Positions 39,511-47,793 are shown, counted from the first letter of the stretch. The stretch: DNA of 64,000 nt from Paraburkholderia sp. (GCF_028283785.1 NZ_JAPWKB010000019.1:640001-704000), one strand, 5' to 3'. Notes: generated by a model from the letters alone, not told the origin. Made by a program: numbers and translations.

Positions 39511-39684
39511 TCAGTGTCGCCGACGCACCCGGTCGAGCACATGATGCGACGCCAGCCAGTGATGCATCATCCCTTCACCGTCGTGTTCGCGCCGATACGT
39601 ACGCGACTCGTACACCGACAGACCGGCCAGCACCAGCAAACCTATGGCGAGTCCGACAAAACCCGCGATCGTTTCAGCATCCAT
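39511..39684 (-). CDS. Small single-helix membrane protein, 57 residues
   Basis: An ATG at 39684 is preceded by a near-perfect AGGAGG five bases upstream and opens a 57-codon frame ending at a TGA. The product begins MDAETIAGFVGLAIG, has one hydrophobic helix (about residues 6-24), then a basic, His-rich cytoplasmic-type tail (YESRTYRREHDGEG, HHWLASHHVLDRVRRRH). It is too short for usual gene finders. I do not recognise a family. It lies between tRNA-Pro and a divergent lipoprotein gene. Confidence 0.72.
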   Translation of the reverse strand: MDAETIAGFVGLAIGLLVLAGLSVYESRTYRREHDGEGMMHHWLASHHVLDRVRRRH

Positions 39685-39879
39685 GGCAACCTCCTCAGGC
39701 TATCCGGACCCTGTCTGAATACTAGTTCACGCGCGCTCAAAGGTCGAACTGCTGGCGGACCGCAATGCGGTGCAGCACACGTCGTCGCGACGGTGCGAGC
39801 CTTGCGCTGGCGACGTCCTGCGTGCTTTGCAGGTAGACTCACGGACCGCGTCGTTGCGGTGTCTTTGTTCAGAGAGTCT

Positions 39880-40089
39880 ATGAATCGCGCCTTCCTGCTT
39901 GTACTTCTCGCGGCGGCCTTGAGCGGCTGCACGAACGATCCGTCGGTCAGCCATCATGGCGGTCCGCCTCCGAAAGATCCGGTCGACTATCACGGCGTTC
40001 CGACCGACGTCACGCCGCCGAAGATCACCGAAGTCCCCGACGCGCCGCGAGCTGCGTCGCAAGCGAAATCGCAGACCGCGCCGCAATGA
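39880..40089 (+). CDS. Small proline-rich lipoprotein
   Basis: This 69-residue protein has a lipoprotein signal ending in ALSGC (Cys17), followed by a hydrophilic region rich in Pro, Asp and Ala (GGPPPKDPVDYHG, VTPPKITEVPDAP). It should be lipid-anchored in the cell envelope; no enzymatic domain is visible. The ATG at 39880 follows AGAGAG. The function is unknown. Confidence 0.72.
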   Translation: MNRAFLLVLLAAALSGCTNDPSVSHHGGPPPKDPVDYHGVPTDVTPPKITEVPDAPRAASQAKSQTAPQ

Positions 40090-40184
40090 TCGAGCGGGTC
40101 GCGACGATGCCGGTCGTGCACGGCATCGCGCGACAGGCCGGGCGTGATGCCCGGCGCGAATGCTGACGGCGAGCCCGTCTCCGC

Positions 40185-41597
40185 TCACGCTATCGACGCA
40201 CCCGATGCGTCCGCCGATGCGCCTGGCGTAGCGTGCGGCATCACCGGCACGCTGCGCGTCAGGCGCGGCAACGCGCACAGCAAGGTCAAGCCGCGCGCGG
40301 CCATGAACACCGTCATCGCGGCCCATAAGCCGTGGTTGCCGAACAGCGTCAGCAATCCCCACGACGCCGCGACGAACACCGCGAACGACACCACCATCGA
40401 CAGCATCAGCGCGCGCGTGCGCGTCGCGCCGATAAACACGCCGTCGAGCAGAAAGCCGCACACCGACACCACCGGCGACACCACCGCCCACGGCAAATAC
40501 GCGATCGCGATTGCGCGGACGTCCGCCTGATCCGTCAGCCGGTAGATGATCCACGGCCCGGCGAATTCATACGCGAGCGTAAAACCCAGCGCGCCGAGCG
40601 CGGACCACAGCAGCGTGACCCGCACCGCGTGACGAAACGCATGCCGGTCGCGCGCGCCGATCGCCGCGCCGACCAGCGCTTCGGCTGCGTGCGCGAAGCC
40701 GTCGAGTCCGTAGGCCATGAACGTCTGAAAATTGAGCAGCAACGCGTTCGCGGCGAGCGTCGCGTCGCCCTGACGCGCGCCGAGATGCGCGAACCACGCG
40801 AACACGATCAGCAGACACAGCGTGCGTACGAAAATGTCGCGATTGAGCGTGATGAGCCGTGTCAGCGCGACCCGGTCGAACAGCGATGCGCGGTTCAGCG
40901 GCGCGAGTCCACGCGGCCGCAAGCGCCACAGCAACAGGGCGCCGAGCACGAAGCCGAGCGCGTCGGCGGTGGCCGTCGCGGCGCCGATGCCCGCCACGCC
41001 CCAGCCGAATCCGTACACGTAGAGCAGCACCGCGACGATGTTCGCGCCGTTGATAAAGGCCTGCGTGAGCAGCGCGAGCCGGACCCGTTGCGTGCCGAGC
41101 AACCAGCCGAGCACGACGTAGTTGCCGAGCGCGAGCGGCGCGGCCCAGATTCGCGCGTGGCAATACGCGCGCGCGTACGCCATCGCGTCGCCGCTGCCGC
41201 CGATCGCGTGGACGGCGTAGTGGATCAGCGGCGTTTGCAGCATCAGCACCAGCGCGCCGATCGCGAACGCCAGCAGCATCGCGCGGACGATGTTGTCCCG
41301 CAATCCCGTGCGGTCGTTCGCGCCGTGCGCCTGCGCGACGAGGCCGGTGGTGCCCATCCGCAAGAAGCCGAAGCCCCAGAACACGAAGCTGAAGAACAGG
41401 CCGCCCAACGCGACGCCGCCCAGATACGCCGCGCCGTCGAGATGGCCGGCGACGGCGGTATCGACCGCGCCGAGAATCGGCTGCGTCAGATTGGCGAGGA
41501 CGATCGGAAACGCGAGCGTCAGGACCCGGCGATGCCAGCGTACCGGCAACGCGGCGGCTGCGGCGCCGATGGGCGGGGTGGGGAGGTGATCGGTCAA
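40185..41597 (-). CDS. MATE family efflux transporter (DinF-like)
   Basis: This 470-residue inner-membrane protein has about 12 helices in two homologous halves. The start of the first helix region reads RVLTLAFPIVLANLTQPILG and an FGFLRMGTTGLVAQAHG segment marks the first half, both characteristic of the DinF branch of MATE antiporters. It would export organic cations or drugs using Na+ or H+. The frame starts at a TTG at 41597, with no better start in the frame. The DUF2288 gene lies 36 bases upstream, likely in the same operon. Confidence 0.88.
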   Translation of the reverse strand: MTDHLPTPPIGAAAAALPVRWHRRVLTLAFPIVLANLTQPILGAVDTAVAGHLDGAAYLGGVALGGLFFSFVFWGFGFLRMGTTGLVAQAHGANDRTGLRDNIVRAMLLAFAIGALVLMLQTPLIHYAVHAIGGSGDAMAYARAYCHARIWAAPLALGNYVVLGWLLGTQRVRLALLTQAFINGANIVAVLLYVYGFGWGVAGIGAATATADALGFVLGALLLWRLRPRGLAPLNRASLFDRVALTRLITLNRDIFVRTLCLLIVFAWFAHLGARQGDATLAANALLLNFQTFMAYGLDGFAHAAEALVGAAIGARDRHAFRHAVRVTLLWSALGALGFTLAYEFAGPWIIYRLTDQADVRAIAIAYLPWAVVSPVVSVCGFLLDGVFIGATRTRALMLSMVVSFAVFVAASWGLLTLFGNHGLWAAMTVFMAARGLTLLCALPRLTRSVPVMPHATPGASADASGASIA

Positions 41598-41633
41598 CTC
41601 GAATCCGGCGATGCGGCTAACGTTGGCGGCGAT

Positions 41634-41942
41634 TTAGCCGCGTTCCTGCACGCAGACCCACGGCGAGACGACGACCGCCCACAGATCGGGATCGCGGGCG
41701 GCGAAATCGGCGGCGGTCTCGGCCTGAACCCGTTCGACCAGTCCCGCCGACAGCCATTGCGTGATCTGCGTGGTGTCGTCGCTGGCAATCGCTTCGGCGA
41801 CGCTGACCAGGTCGAGATCGCGGGCAACGCGCAGCAAGATCCCGCGCGCGAAGAATCGTTCGAGTTCGACCCAGCCGATTTTCGCGGTTTCGGCGAGCAG
41901 CTTGGCATACAGCGGGGATTGGGAGGCGTCGTGGGCAGTCAT
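41634..41942 (-). CDS. DUF2288 family protein
   Basis: This 102-residue cytoplasmic-looking protein shows the DUF2288 pattern LYAKLLAETAKIGWVELERFFARG near the N-terminus (quoted across two halves: LYAKLLAETAKIGWV and ELERFFARG) and a C-terminal WAVVVSPWVCVQE. The function is unknown. It probably heads an operon with the MATE gene; a TATAGT on the minus strand at 41978-41973 is a possible -10. Confidence 0.83.
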   Translation of the reverse strand: MTAHDASQSPLYAKLLAETAKIGWVELERFFARGILLRVARDLDLVSVAEAIASDDTTQITQWLSAGLVERVQAETAADFAARDPDLWAVVVSPWVCVQERG

Positions 41943-42171
41943 GGCGTAGGGGAATCCGAAAGGCGGCCGATACTATAAACCATCGCGCGTGCGGCCTCGC
42001 CGCGATGCTTACGCAAGCGCGCGGCCCGGCCACGGACGCGTCGGCTTGCTGTACGCTTGCGAACGCCGGAACGCGCGTTGCGTTGTCGTGTCATTGTCGC
42101 GCAGGCTTTCGTGTCGTGTCGTGTCGTGCTGTCGCTGCGCGGCGTGTCCTGGCGGGATGTCCGGCGGTTGC

Positions 42172-42204
42172 CGTCCGGTAATCGTCCGGCAATCGTCCGT
42201 TACC
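42172..42204. repeat. Three 11-base direct repeats before the pentapeptide gene
   Basis: CGTCCGGTAAT, CGTCCGGCAAT and CGTCCGTTACC begin at 42172, 42183 and 42194, one helical turn apart, ending about 40 bases before the gene start. A separate run of GTGTC repeated three times begins at 42111. The spacing would suit a regulator binding one face of the DNA, but chance repeats are possible. Confidence 0.45.
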
Positions 42205-42243
42205 TGTTCGCTGCTCCTTTTTTGCCACTCGTCCGTTTTCCCG

Positions 42244-42954
42244 ATGCCTTCCAATTCCAGCCCGTCGTCCCCTGACATCCAACTGATCGCCAACGCCACC
42301 GTGTCGCGCGCCGACGTCCAGCGCGCGCTGGCCGACGGCCGGCTACGCCTGCGTTTCGAAGACTGCGATTTCGAAGACGCCGACCTGTCGCGGCTCGACC
42401 TGAGCGGCGCGTCGTTCTTCCGGTGCGCGATTGCCGAAGCGTCGTTTTTTGGCGCGACGCTCGCGCATACGCGCTGGGAGCGTTGTCGCGGGCGGCAAGC
42501 GGATTTTGCGTCGGCCGATCTGGTCGACGCGGTGTTTCAGTCGTGCGATCTGAACAATACGAACTGGCGTCGCGCGAAGCTGGCGTCGGCGACCTTTACT
42601 GGTTGCAAGCTGACCGGCGCGAATTTCGAAGATTGCGCGACGCTCGGCCTGAGCTTTGTCGAAACCTTGCTGGTGGGGGCGCATTTGCGCGGCGTGTCGT
42701 TTCGCAAGGCACGGCTTCAGCAACTCGACTTTTCCGACGCCGACCTGAGCGGCGCCGATTTCCGCGAAGCGATCTTCGACGGCGGCAGCCTGAAGGACGC
42801 GCATCTGAAAGGCGCGCGATTCGATGGCGCCGATTTGCGAGACGCGGACCTGAGCGGCATTCGCCTTACCGATGCAGCGTTGTTTCGCGGCGCGACGATC
42901 TCGCATCAGCAGGCTGCCGTGCTCGTGATGGAACTCGGTCTGCGCGTGCTGTGA
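42244..42954 (+). CDS. Pentapeptide-repeat protein
   Basis: This 236-residue protein is mostly tandem pentapeptides of the A(D/N)LXX type, such as ADLSRLDLSGASF, ADLVDAVFQSCDL, ADLSGADFREAIF and ADLRDADLSGIRL, which fold into a right-handed quadrilateral beta helix. Some relatives mimic DNA and protect gyrase, but nothing here shows that role. No signal peptide or membrane helix is seen. The start at 42244 removes an unlikely Cys/Arg-rich extension reading back to 41989. It stands alone after a repeat-bearing upstream region. Confidence 0.87.
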   Translation: MPSNSSPSSPDIQLIANATVSRADVQRALADGRLRLRFEDCDFEDADLSRLDLSGASFFRCAIAEASFFGATLAHTRWERCRGRQADFASADLVDAVFQSCDLNNTNWRRAKLASATFTGCKLTGANFEDCATLGLSFVETLLVGAHLRGVSFRKARLQQLDFSDADLSGADFREAIFDGGSLKDAHLKGARFDGADLRDADLSGIRLTDAALFRGATISHQQAAVLVMELGLRVL

Positions 42955-43496
42955 TCCCATCATCTGAATAAATCGCGGTCGAAACAATAACCGCAATTTG
43001 CGAATCAGAAAAATATACGCGGTCGGATTGAAAGCGGCGATAAATAAACAGTCTGATTCAATCGTCGTTTGGGCGTATTCAAAACGCTATTCCGCATACT
43101 AAATGCGGATTTGCATGCGCATTCGGGGCGAGCGCTTATCCGCCAGCCACTCGCCCGCTTGTGCATGCCTTTGATGAAAGATGATTGCGAAGGTGCGTTT
43201 GCGCACTAAAGGCCGAACCCCGAAATAATCACGAGGTGCACACTGCGGATTGCGTACTTTAGTGGTCCGCTGCAACCCGATGCCGCGTTGCCGGATGACG
43301 CCTAAAGCACGGTTTCATGCGGGTTTGCAGCGAGCTTGCGTATTAATTGGGCAGCGAATTCAATAGCCCTTTCGGGTTGATTCCTTTCGATATTCTCGCT
43401 GTTTTCAATTCACGGAATGCGGAATCCGTGCGCCGCGTCACATTTTCTACGCAATTAATGGATTGCATGGGTGATGGGGCATTGTTAGATTTCGTC
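42955..43496. other. AT-rich gap upstream of the sRNA candidate
   Basis: This is the longest gene-free stretch in the window and is clearly richer in A/T than its surroundings. A small hairpin occurs at about 43091-43109 (TCCGCAT/ATGCGGA). Open frames in it are short and lack ribosome sites. A promoter-like pair at 43463-43468 and 43486-43491 points to the RNA candidate that follows. Confidence 0.5.
43463..43491 (+). promoter_or_regulatory. Possible promoter of the sRNA candidate
   Basis: TTGCAT (43463-43468) and TAGATT (43486-43491) are separated by 17 bases. The predicted start, near 43497-43498, coincides with the first base of the 5' stem of the RNA candidate. Both boxes are imperfect. 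Confidence 0.42.
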
Positions 43497-43574
43497 TCGG
43501 CGCATGGTGAACCGGTCCTTTGCCGATATGCGCCGAACCCCCGTTAGCCCGGCTACGTGCCGGGCGTTTTTTTT
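43497..43574 (+). ncRNA. Candidate small RNA with two hairpins, about 78 nt
   Basis: A nine-base perfect inverted repeat, TCGGCGCAT (43497-43505) and ATGCGCCGA (43528-43536), forms a 5' hairpin whose loop contains TCCTTT, able to pair with AAAGGA ribosome sites. A C-rich linker (ACCCCCG) leads to a terminator hairpin, GCCCGGC/GCCGGGC (43547-43553 and 43559-43565), followed by a G and eight T residues. No protein gene ends nearby: the pentapeptide gene stops about 590 bases upstream. This is the classic shape of a base-pairing bacterial sRNA. I cannot say whether it belongs to a known Burkholderia family. Confidence 0.6.
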
Positions 43575-43788
43575 AATAGCGGCGAAACGAATCAAATCAT
43601 AAAGCCGTCGCGCGCGGCAAGTAAAAAATGCTTCGCCCGGCGCGAATTATCGACGACGATTCAAAGCACGATTCAACTTCGAATAATGCGCAGTGCGAAT
43701 CCGGGTAAACGATCTTGTCCGGCATTTCATAGAAGGCATCCAATCGATTTGCAGACGATTTGCCAACCCGCCGCAAAAGATCCGATGC

Positions 43789-44115
43789 TTATTGCTTGCA
43801 CTTGACGACCATCGACCGGTTTTTCACATTCGCACCGAAAATCCCGGCCACCGTGCCGCCCGACGTCGCGCCGTTATCGACGTCTTTCGAAATCACGTCA
43901 TAGCCGTAATTGCCGCAGACCTGGCCGGCCTGCTTGTAGCATTCGGCCCAGCTCGAACTCGCATCGCTGCCGCTGCAATTGATTGCGAAGCCTGTGTCGC
44001 CGGTGGGCAGGTAGGTCATCGTGGTGGTGCTCGAGCAACCGCTCAGGCTCGAAAGCATCAAAACGGCGACGCTCGCCGCTGCGGCCGTTGCCGCGTGGGC
44101 CAGTCGGTTCTTCAT
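43789..44115 (-). CDS. Small lipoprotein with conserved-looking cysteines
   Basis: This 108-residue protein has a lipoprotein signal peptide ending in SLSGC (about Cys27). The mature part is Ser/Gly-rich with four further cysteines (INCSGSDASSSWAECYKQ, QVCGNYGYDVISKDVDN and the final VVKCKQ) that could form two disulfides. AAGGAAA lies before the ATG at 44115. The pattern INCSG...W..C...A...C resembles small envelope lipoproteins seen in proteobacteria, but the function is unknown. It is followed upstream on the same strand by the NlpD-like gene. Confidence 0.78.
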   Translation of the reverse strand: MKNRLAHAATAAAASVAVLMLSSLSGCSSTTTMTYLPTGDTGFAINCSGSDASSSWAECYKQAGQVCGNYGYDVISKDVDNGATSGGTVAGIFGANVKNRSMVVKCKQ

Positions 44116-44215
44116 CACAGGTTTCCTTATAAAGTGCTGACGGTGCTGCGGCTTGCCGCGTTCTCTGTCAGAGGCGGCGGCAGGCGTCATGGTTCCCGGT
44201 CGCGCCGGTTACCGC

Positions 44216-44947
44216 TCAGCGCGCCGGCAGATCGCGCGACGGATCGATCGAGCGGCCGCCGTAACGCAGCTCGAAGTGCAGCATCGTCCGGTCGGAGTCG
44301 GTGCTGCCCATCTGCGCGATGGTCTGGCCTTGCTTGACCGCCTGGCCTTCCTTCACGAGCAAGGTCTGGTTGTGTGCGTAGGCGGTCAGGTAATCGGCAT
44401 TGTGTTTCAGGATCAGCAGATTGCCGTAGCCGCGCAGGCCGTTGCCCGCGTACACGACGGTGCCGCCCGCGGCCGCGACGACCGGCGTGCCGGCCGCGCC
44501 GGCAATGTCGATGCCCTTCGAATTGACGCCGTCGAAGCGCCGCACGACGGTGCCGTTGGTCGGCCACACCAGCGCGATCGAACCCGACGGCGCGCCTGAA
44601 GGCGTGCTGTCGGTATCGGCCGCGGCCGACGGCGCGCTGCGCGGCGCTGCCTCACGCGCGGCCGGCGCGCTGCTGCGCGCGCCGCCAGTGGATGCCGTGA
44701 TCGGCGCGGAGCCGGCCGGCGGCGCGACGCGCAACACCTGATCGACCTCGATGCTGTCGGGGTTCGTCAGATTGTTCCAGCGCGAAAGACTCTGTATCGA
44801 CTGCCGGTGATCGCGCGCGATCTTCGACAGCGTGTCGCCCCGCTCGACGCGATAAAACCCCGGTCCTACCGGTGCCGACCCGCAAGCGGTCAATGCCGCC
44901 AGCAATACCCCGCAACCGACCCGTCTGATTCTTGTTGTAAAAAGCAT
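44216..44947 (-). CDS. NlpD-like lipoprotein, LysM plus degenerate LytM domain
   Basis: This 243-residue lipoprotein has a signal ending in LTAC (about Cys22). One LysM repeat follows (YRVERGDTLSKIARDHRQS), then an Ala/Ser/Pro linker, and a C-terminal M23/LytM domain. In that domain GVNSKGIDIAG lacks the first metal-binding His of active LytM enzymes, while YAHNQTLLVKEG and LHFELRYGGRSIDP remain. E. coli NlpD has the same loss and works by activating the amidase AmiC. So this is probably an amidase activator acting in cell separation, not a peptidase. The ATG at 44947 follows CGAGG; an ATG four codons upstream is less likely. Confidence 0.87.
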   Translation of the reverse strand: MLFTTRIRRVGCGVLLAALTACGSAPVGPGFYRVERGDTLSKIARDHRQSIQSLSRWNNLTNPDSIEVDQVLRVAPPAGSAPITASTGGARSSAPAAREAAPRSAPSAAADTDSTPSGAPSGSIALVWPTNGTVVRRFDGVNSKGIDIAGAAGTPVVAAAGGTVVYAGNGLRGYGNLLILKHNADYLTAYAHNQTLLVKEGQAVKQGQTIAQMGSTDSDRTMLHFELRYGGRSIDPSRDLPAR

Positions 44948-45074
44948 TTGACCTCGCAAAACGCCGCCGCGCCCCGGTTCCCCGCGGTGGTACTACAACC
45001 GGCGCGCAGCATCTGCAAAACGCCCGATTCTAACGGTTTTGCGATGCAGCATCGTGACCGGGCGCGGCGTCGAG

Positions 45075-46001
45075 TCAGCGCAATGCGCCGACGGTGATAC
45101 GCAATGTGGCGGTTTCGTGGCTGCCGGGTTCGATCCAGCGCAGTCCGAGGCCGTTGTGAATCGCGTCCGGCAAGCCGAGCCATGGCTCGACGCAATAGAA
45201 GTCGGAGTCGGGCGCTTCGGTCCAGGTGGTGACCGCGTACCACGGCAGCGAACCGGGCCGGTTCAGATCGATCGTGACGCTGCGGTTCAGGCCCGGCATC
45301 TCGACCCGGACCGGTTGCGTCGCGCGCGCGGCCGACGTGTCGAGGCAATGAAAGCGGTCGTAGATGCGCGGATCGTCGAGCGTGTAGCGCGGATCGCCGG
45401 TCTCGGGCGCGCTGATCGTGCCGTCGGCCTGCTGATGACGGCGCTGGGTCGGCGGCAGCGTCAGCACGGTCTCGCCGCGCTGCGTGTGCGGCAACGAGAA
45501 GTAGAAGTGATGCCCGGCGTAGTACGGCAATGCCGGCGTGCCGGTCGCGCCGGTGTTGAAGGTCGTCAGCTCGACATCGAGCGTGTTCGCGTCCACCAGA
45601 CGGTAGGCGGCCTCGAAGCGGAAGCCGAACGGATAGCCGTCGCGGGTTGCGGCGTTATCGGTCAGCGTCATCCGAACGCCGGCGTTGTCCGCGTCCACGC
45701 TGGCTTCGAATGGCAGGTCGCGCGCGAAGCCGTGCATCGGCAGTTCGCGGACCACGCCCTGGGCGTCTTTCCAGAAACCGATCTCGCCATCCACCCGATG
45801 CCGGCCGAGAAACGGAAACAGCAGCGGATTGCCGCCGCGGATTTTCGGCGGCGCGGACCAGTCGGGATGATCGGGCCAATGGATCACCGGTGCGCCGTCG
45901 ATATGCCACGACAGCAGCCGTCCGCCGGCTTGCGGGGCGATGCGGAGCAGGGCGTTGCCCTGCGTGAGTTCGAGGATGTCCTGTTGCTGGAATAAGGTCA
46001 T
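45075..46001 (-). CDS. Aldose 1-epimerase family protein
   Basis: This 308-residue protein has the galactose-mutarotase beta-sandwich pattern. GNPLLFPFLGRHRVDGE and ELPMHGFARDLPFE contain the substrate-contacting His region, YYAGHHFYFSLP carries the catalytic His, and DFYCVEPWLGLPDAIHNG contains the catalytic Glu region. It may interconvert sugar anomers, or hexose-6-phosphates as in the YeaD type; the exact substrate is unclear. The ATG at 46001 is preferred, without a strong ribosome site, over the longer frame to 46052. Confidence 0.86.
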   Translation of the reverse strand: MTLFQQQDILELTQGNALLRIAPQAGGRLLSWHIDGAPVIHWPDHPDWSAPPKIRGGNPLLFPFLGRHRVDGEIGFWKDAQGVVRELPMHGFARDLPFEASVDADNAGVRMTLTDNAATRDGYPFGFRFEAAYRLVDANTLDVELTTFNTGATGTPALPYYAGHHFYFSLPHTQRGETVLTLPPTQRRHQQADGTISAPETGDPRYTLDDPRIYDRFHCLDTSAARATQPVRVEMPGLNRSVTIDLNRPGSLPWYAVTTWTEAPDSDFYCVEPWLGLPDAIHNGLGLRWIEPGSHETATLRITVGALR

Positions 46002-46211
46002 GGCTGACGGGTAAGCGCGCAAAAGGAAAACGGTCGTAGGAACCGCCGTCATGCGACAGCGACGGCAGCGCGACGCCGATTTTGCGCCGCTTTGCGCTAC
46101 GGGGAAACCCTCTCGGGGACATTGCCGGGTGTGCCGGGGCCTGATCGTTGTCGATAATTCGTCTGACTGCCCGCTGCGAAAAGCGCCGGGCCGACCGCTT
46201 CAGGAGGCGTC

Positions 46212-46292
46212 ATGGATCTCGCAATGGCAATGGGTGTGGCACTGTTCGGCATGTTCACGTGCAGCACGGTGTACTTCTTTTACAAACTGTGA
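46212..46292 (+). CDS. Candidate 26-residue membrane microprotein
   Basis: AGGAGG at 46202-46207 lies four bases before an ATG that opens a 26-codon frame ending in TGA. The product starts MDLAMAMGVALFGMF and ends YFFYKL: one hydrophobic helix with an acidic N-terminus and basic C-terminal end, as expected for a small inner-membrane peptide. It is far below normal gene-finder limits. It stands between the divergent epimerase gene and uppP. The function is unknown. Confidence 0.6.
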   Translation: MDLAMAMGVALFGMFTCSTVYFFYKL

Positions 46293-46592
46293 CGCTGTAA
46301 CGCCGACGTTGGGTCGCGCCTGATCGGATCGGGCCCGAGCCGCGTCGGTTTTGTGCGAAGCCGTTCGGCCGATCGTCGCGCCGACGCTTCGCCCGGCTTC
46401 TGCATCACTGACGCATCATCCCGCATCGCGCCGGATTCCCGTCGCGTTCTCCTCCGCTGCGTCTCCCCGTCATTTCTTTCAATTGCACTTCATCTGGATG
46501 TGCGATTGCTTTCATTGCAGCTTTCGCTCGCGTAACAATGGTCGCGAGTTGTGACGCGCTGCGCCAAAACCCGTTATCGCACGGCCAAAAGC
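46293..46592. other. Gap before uppP, nothing recognised
   Basis: Between the microprotein stop and the uppP promoter I see no plausible gene or strong secondary structure. Open frames on both strands are short, Arg/Ser-rich and lack ribosome sites. Confidence 0.45.
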
Positions 46593-46621
46593 TTGGCGCT
46601 GTCACAGCGGCCAGGCATAAT
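46593..46621 (+). promoter_or_regulatory. Sigma-70 promoter for uppP
   Basis: TTGGCG (46593-46598) and CATAAT (46616-46621) are separated by 17 bases. This would give a leader of about 85 bases before the uppP GTG. Confidence 0.55.
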
Positions 46622-46711
46622 CGGGGCGCTTTCGGGTGTGCGCGGTGAGCGTTGCCGCGCGTGCCGTCCCGCCGAATTTCCCCATCCTATTCAATCAAAG
46701 AGGACCGCCGC

Positions 46712-47542
46712 GTGAGCTTGTCGTTTCTTATCTTTCTGAGCGTGTTGCAGGGCGTCACGGAACTGTTTCCGGTCAGCAGTCTCGGGCATACGCTTCTCGT
46801 CCCCGCGCTGTTCGGCATGCATATCGACAAGCACGCGCCGCAATTGCTGCCGTTCCTGGTCGCGCTGCATCTGGGCACCGCATTCGCGCTGCTGTGGTAC
46901 TTCCGCAAGCGCTGGATCGCGTTGATTGCAGGGTTCGCGCGTTCGCTGCGCGGGCATCGCAACGACGACGGTCACATGATGTGGGCGCTGATCATCGGCA
47001 CGATCCCGGCGGGTCTGGTCGGTCTGCTGCTCGAAAAGCGTCTCGAACGGATTTTCCACGACCTGCGGATCGTTGCGATTGCATTGATCGTCAACGGCAT
47101 CCTGCTGTGGGTCGGCGACCGGCTGCAGCGCACGCGCCTGCATCAGGCGCCGGAGAAACTGAGCTTCGGCCAGGCGTTCCTCGTGGGTCTCGCGCAAGTT
47201 GGCGCGCTGATTCCGGGCTTCTCGCGTAGCGGTCTGACGATGATCGCCGGCAACGCGGCAGGGCTGTCCACCGAAAAAGCCGCCGAGTTTTCGTTCCTGC
47301 TCGGCACGCCGATCATCTTCGCGGCGGGGATTCTCGAACTGCCGAAGCTGTTCCATGCGCCGGGCCAGCTCGCGGACGCATTGCTCGGCGGCGTGCTCAC
47401 CGCGATCGCCGCGTATCTGAGCATCCGGTTCCTGATGCGCTATTTCGAAGGGCGCGGCAAGCTGGCGTCGTTCGGTGTGTATTGCGTACTCGCGGGCATC
47501 GTATTCCTCGGCTGGTTCATGCTTCATCCGCAACCGGTTTGA
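46712..47542 (+). CDS. uppP: Undecaprenyl-diphosphatase UppP (BacA)
   Basis: This 276-residue inner-membrane enzyme recycles undecaprenyl diphosphate for cell-wall synthesis and confers bacitracin tolerance. Both family motifs are present: GVTELFPVSSLGHTLL near residue 13 (usual form E-x-LPISSTGHL) and ALIPGFSRSGLTM near residue 165. About eight hydrophobic helices are seen. The start is a GTG at 46712, supported by AAAGAGGA nine bases upstream. Confidence 0.95.
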   Translation: MSLSFLIFLSVLQGVTELFPVSSLGHTLLVPALFGMHIDKHAPQLLPFLVALHLGTAFALLWYFRKRWIALIAGFARSLRGHRNDDGHMMWALIIGTIPAGLVGLLLEKRLERIFHDLRIVAIALIVNGILLWVGDRLQRTRLHQAPEKLSFGQAFLVGLAQVGALIPGFSRSGLTMIAGNAAGLSTEKAAEFSFLLGTPIIFAAGILELPKLFHAPGQLADALLGGVLTAIAAYLSIRFLMRYFEGRGKLASFGVYCVLAGIVFLGWFMLHPQPV

Positions 47543-47718
47543 GCACGCGTTAAATGCGGCGCGGCGGCGCGCGGGCGATCGGTTATAATCCGGGCCCGAC
47601 GCGACTCAGGCCGCGTCGTTTGCCCTGGCGGCACGCGATCTCCGCATGATTCGAATGCACGTCGAACAGGGGCATTGCCGATCGGCCCATGCCGGTCGGT
47701 TAGAATTCCGGTTTCCGC

Positions 47719-47793
47719 CTCCCCATAGTTCAACGGATAGAACACGGGTCTTCTAAACCTGAAATCGAGGTTCGATTCCTCGTGGGGGGGCCA
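47719..47793 (+). tRNA. tRNA-Arg (anticodon TCT)
   Basis: A 75-base cloverleaf with encoded CCA at 47791-47793. The D arm is GTTC/GAAC. The anticodon arm CGGGT-CTTCTAA-ACCTG gives TCT, reading arginine AGA/AGG. The T arm is CGAGG-TTCGATT-CCTCG. The acceptor contains a G-T pair and a C-G first pair; the 5' end could be one base earlier. A TAGAAT at 47701-47706 may be its -10. Confidence 0.93.

Noticed and set aside
43347..43547. 66-codon open frame before the sRNA terminator
   Set aside because: No ribosome site and a weak start; its stop lies inside the terminator stem. The RNA interpretation explains the region better.
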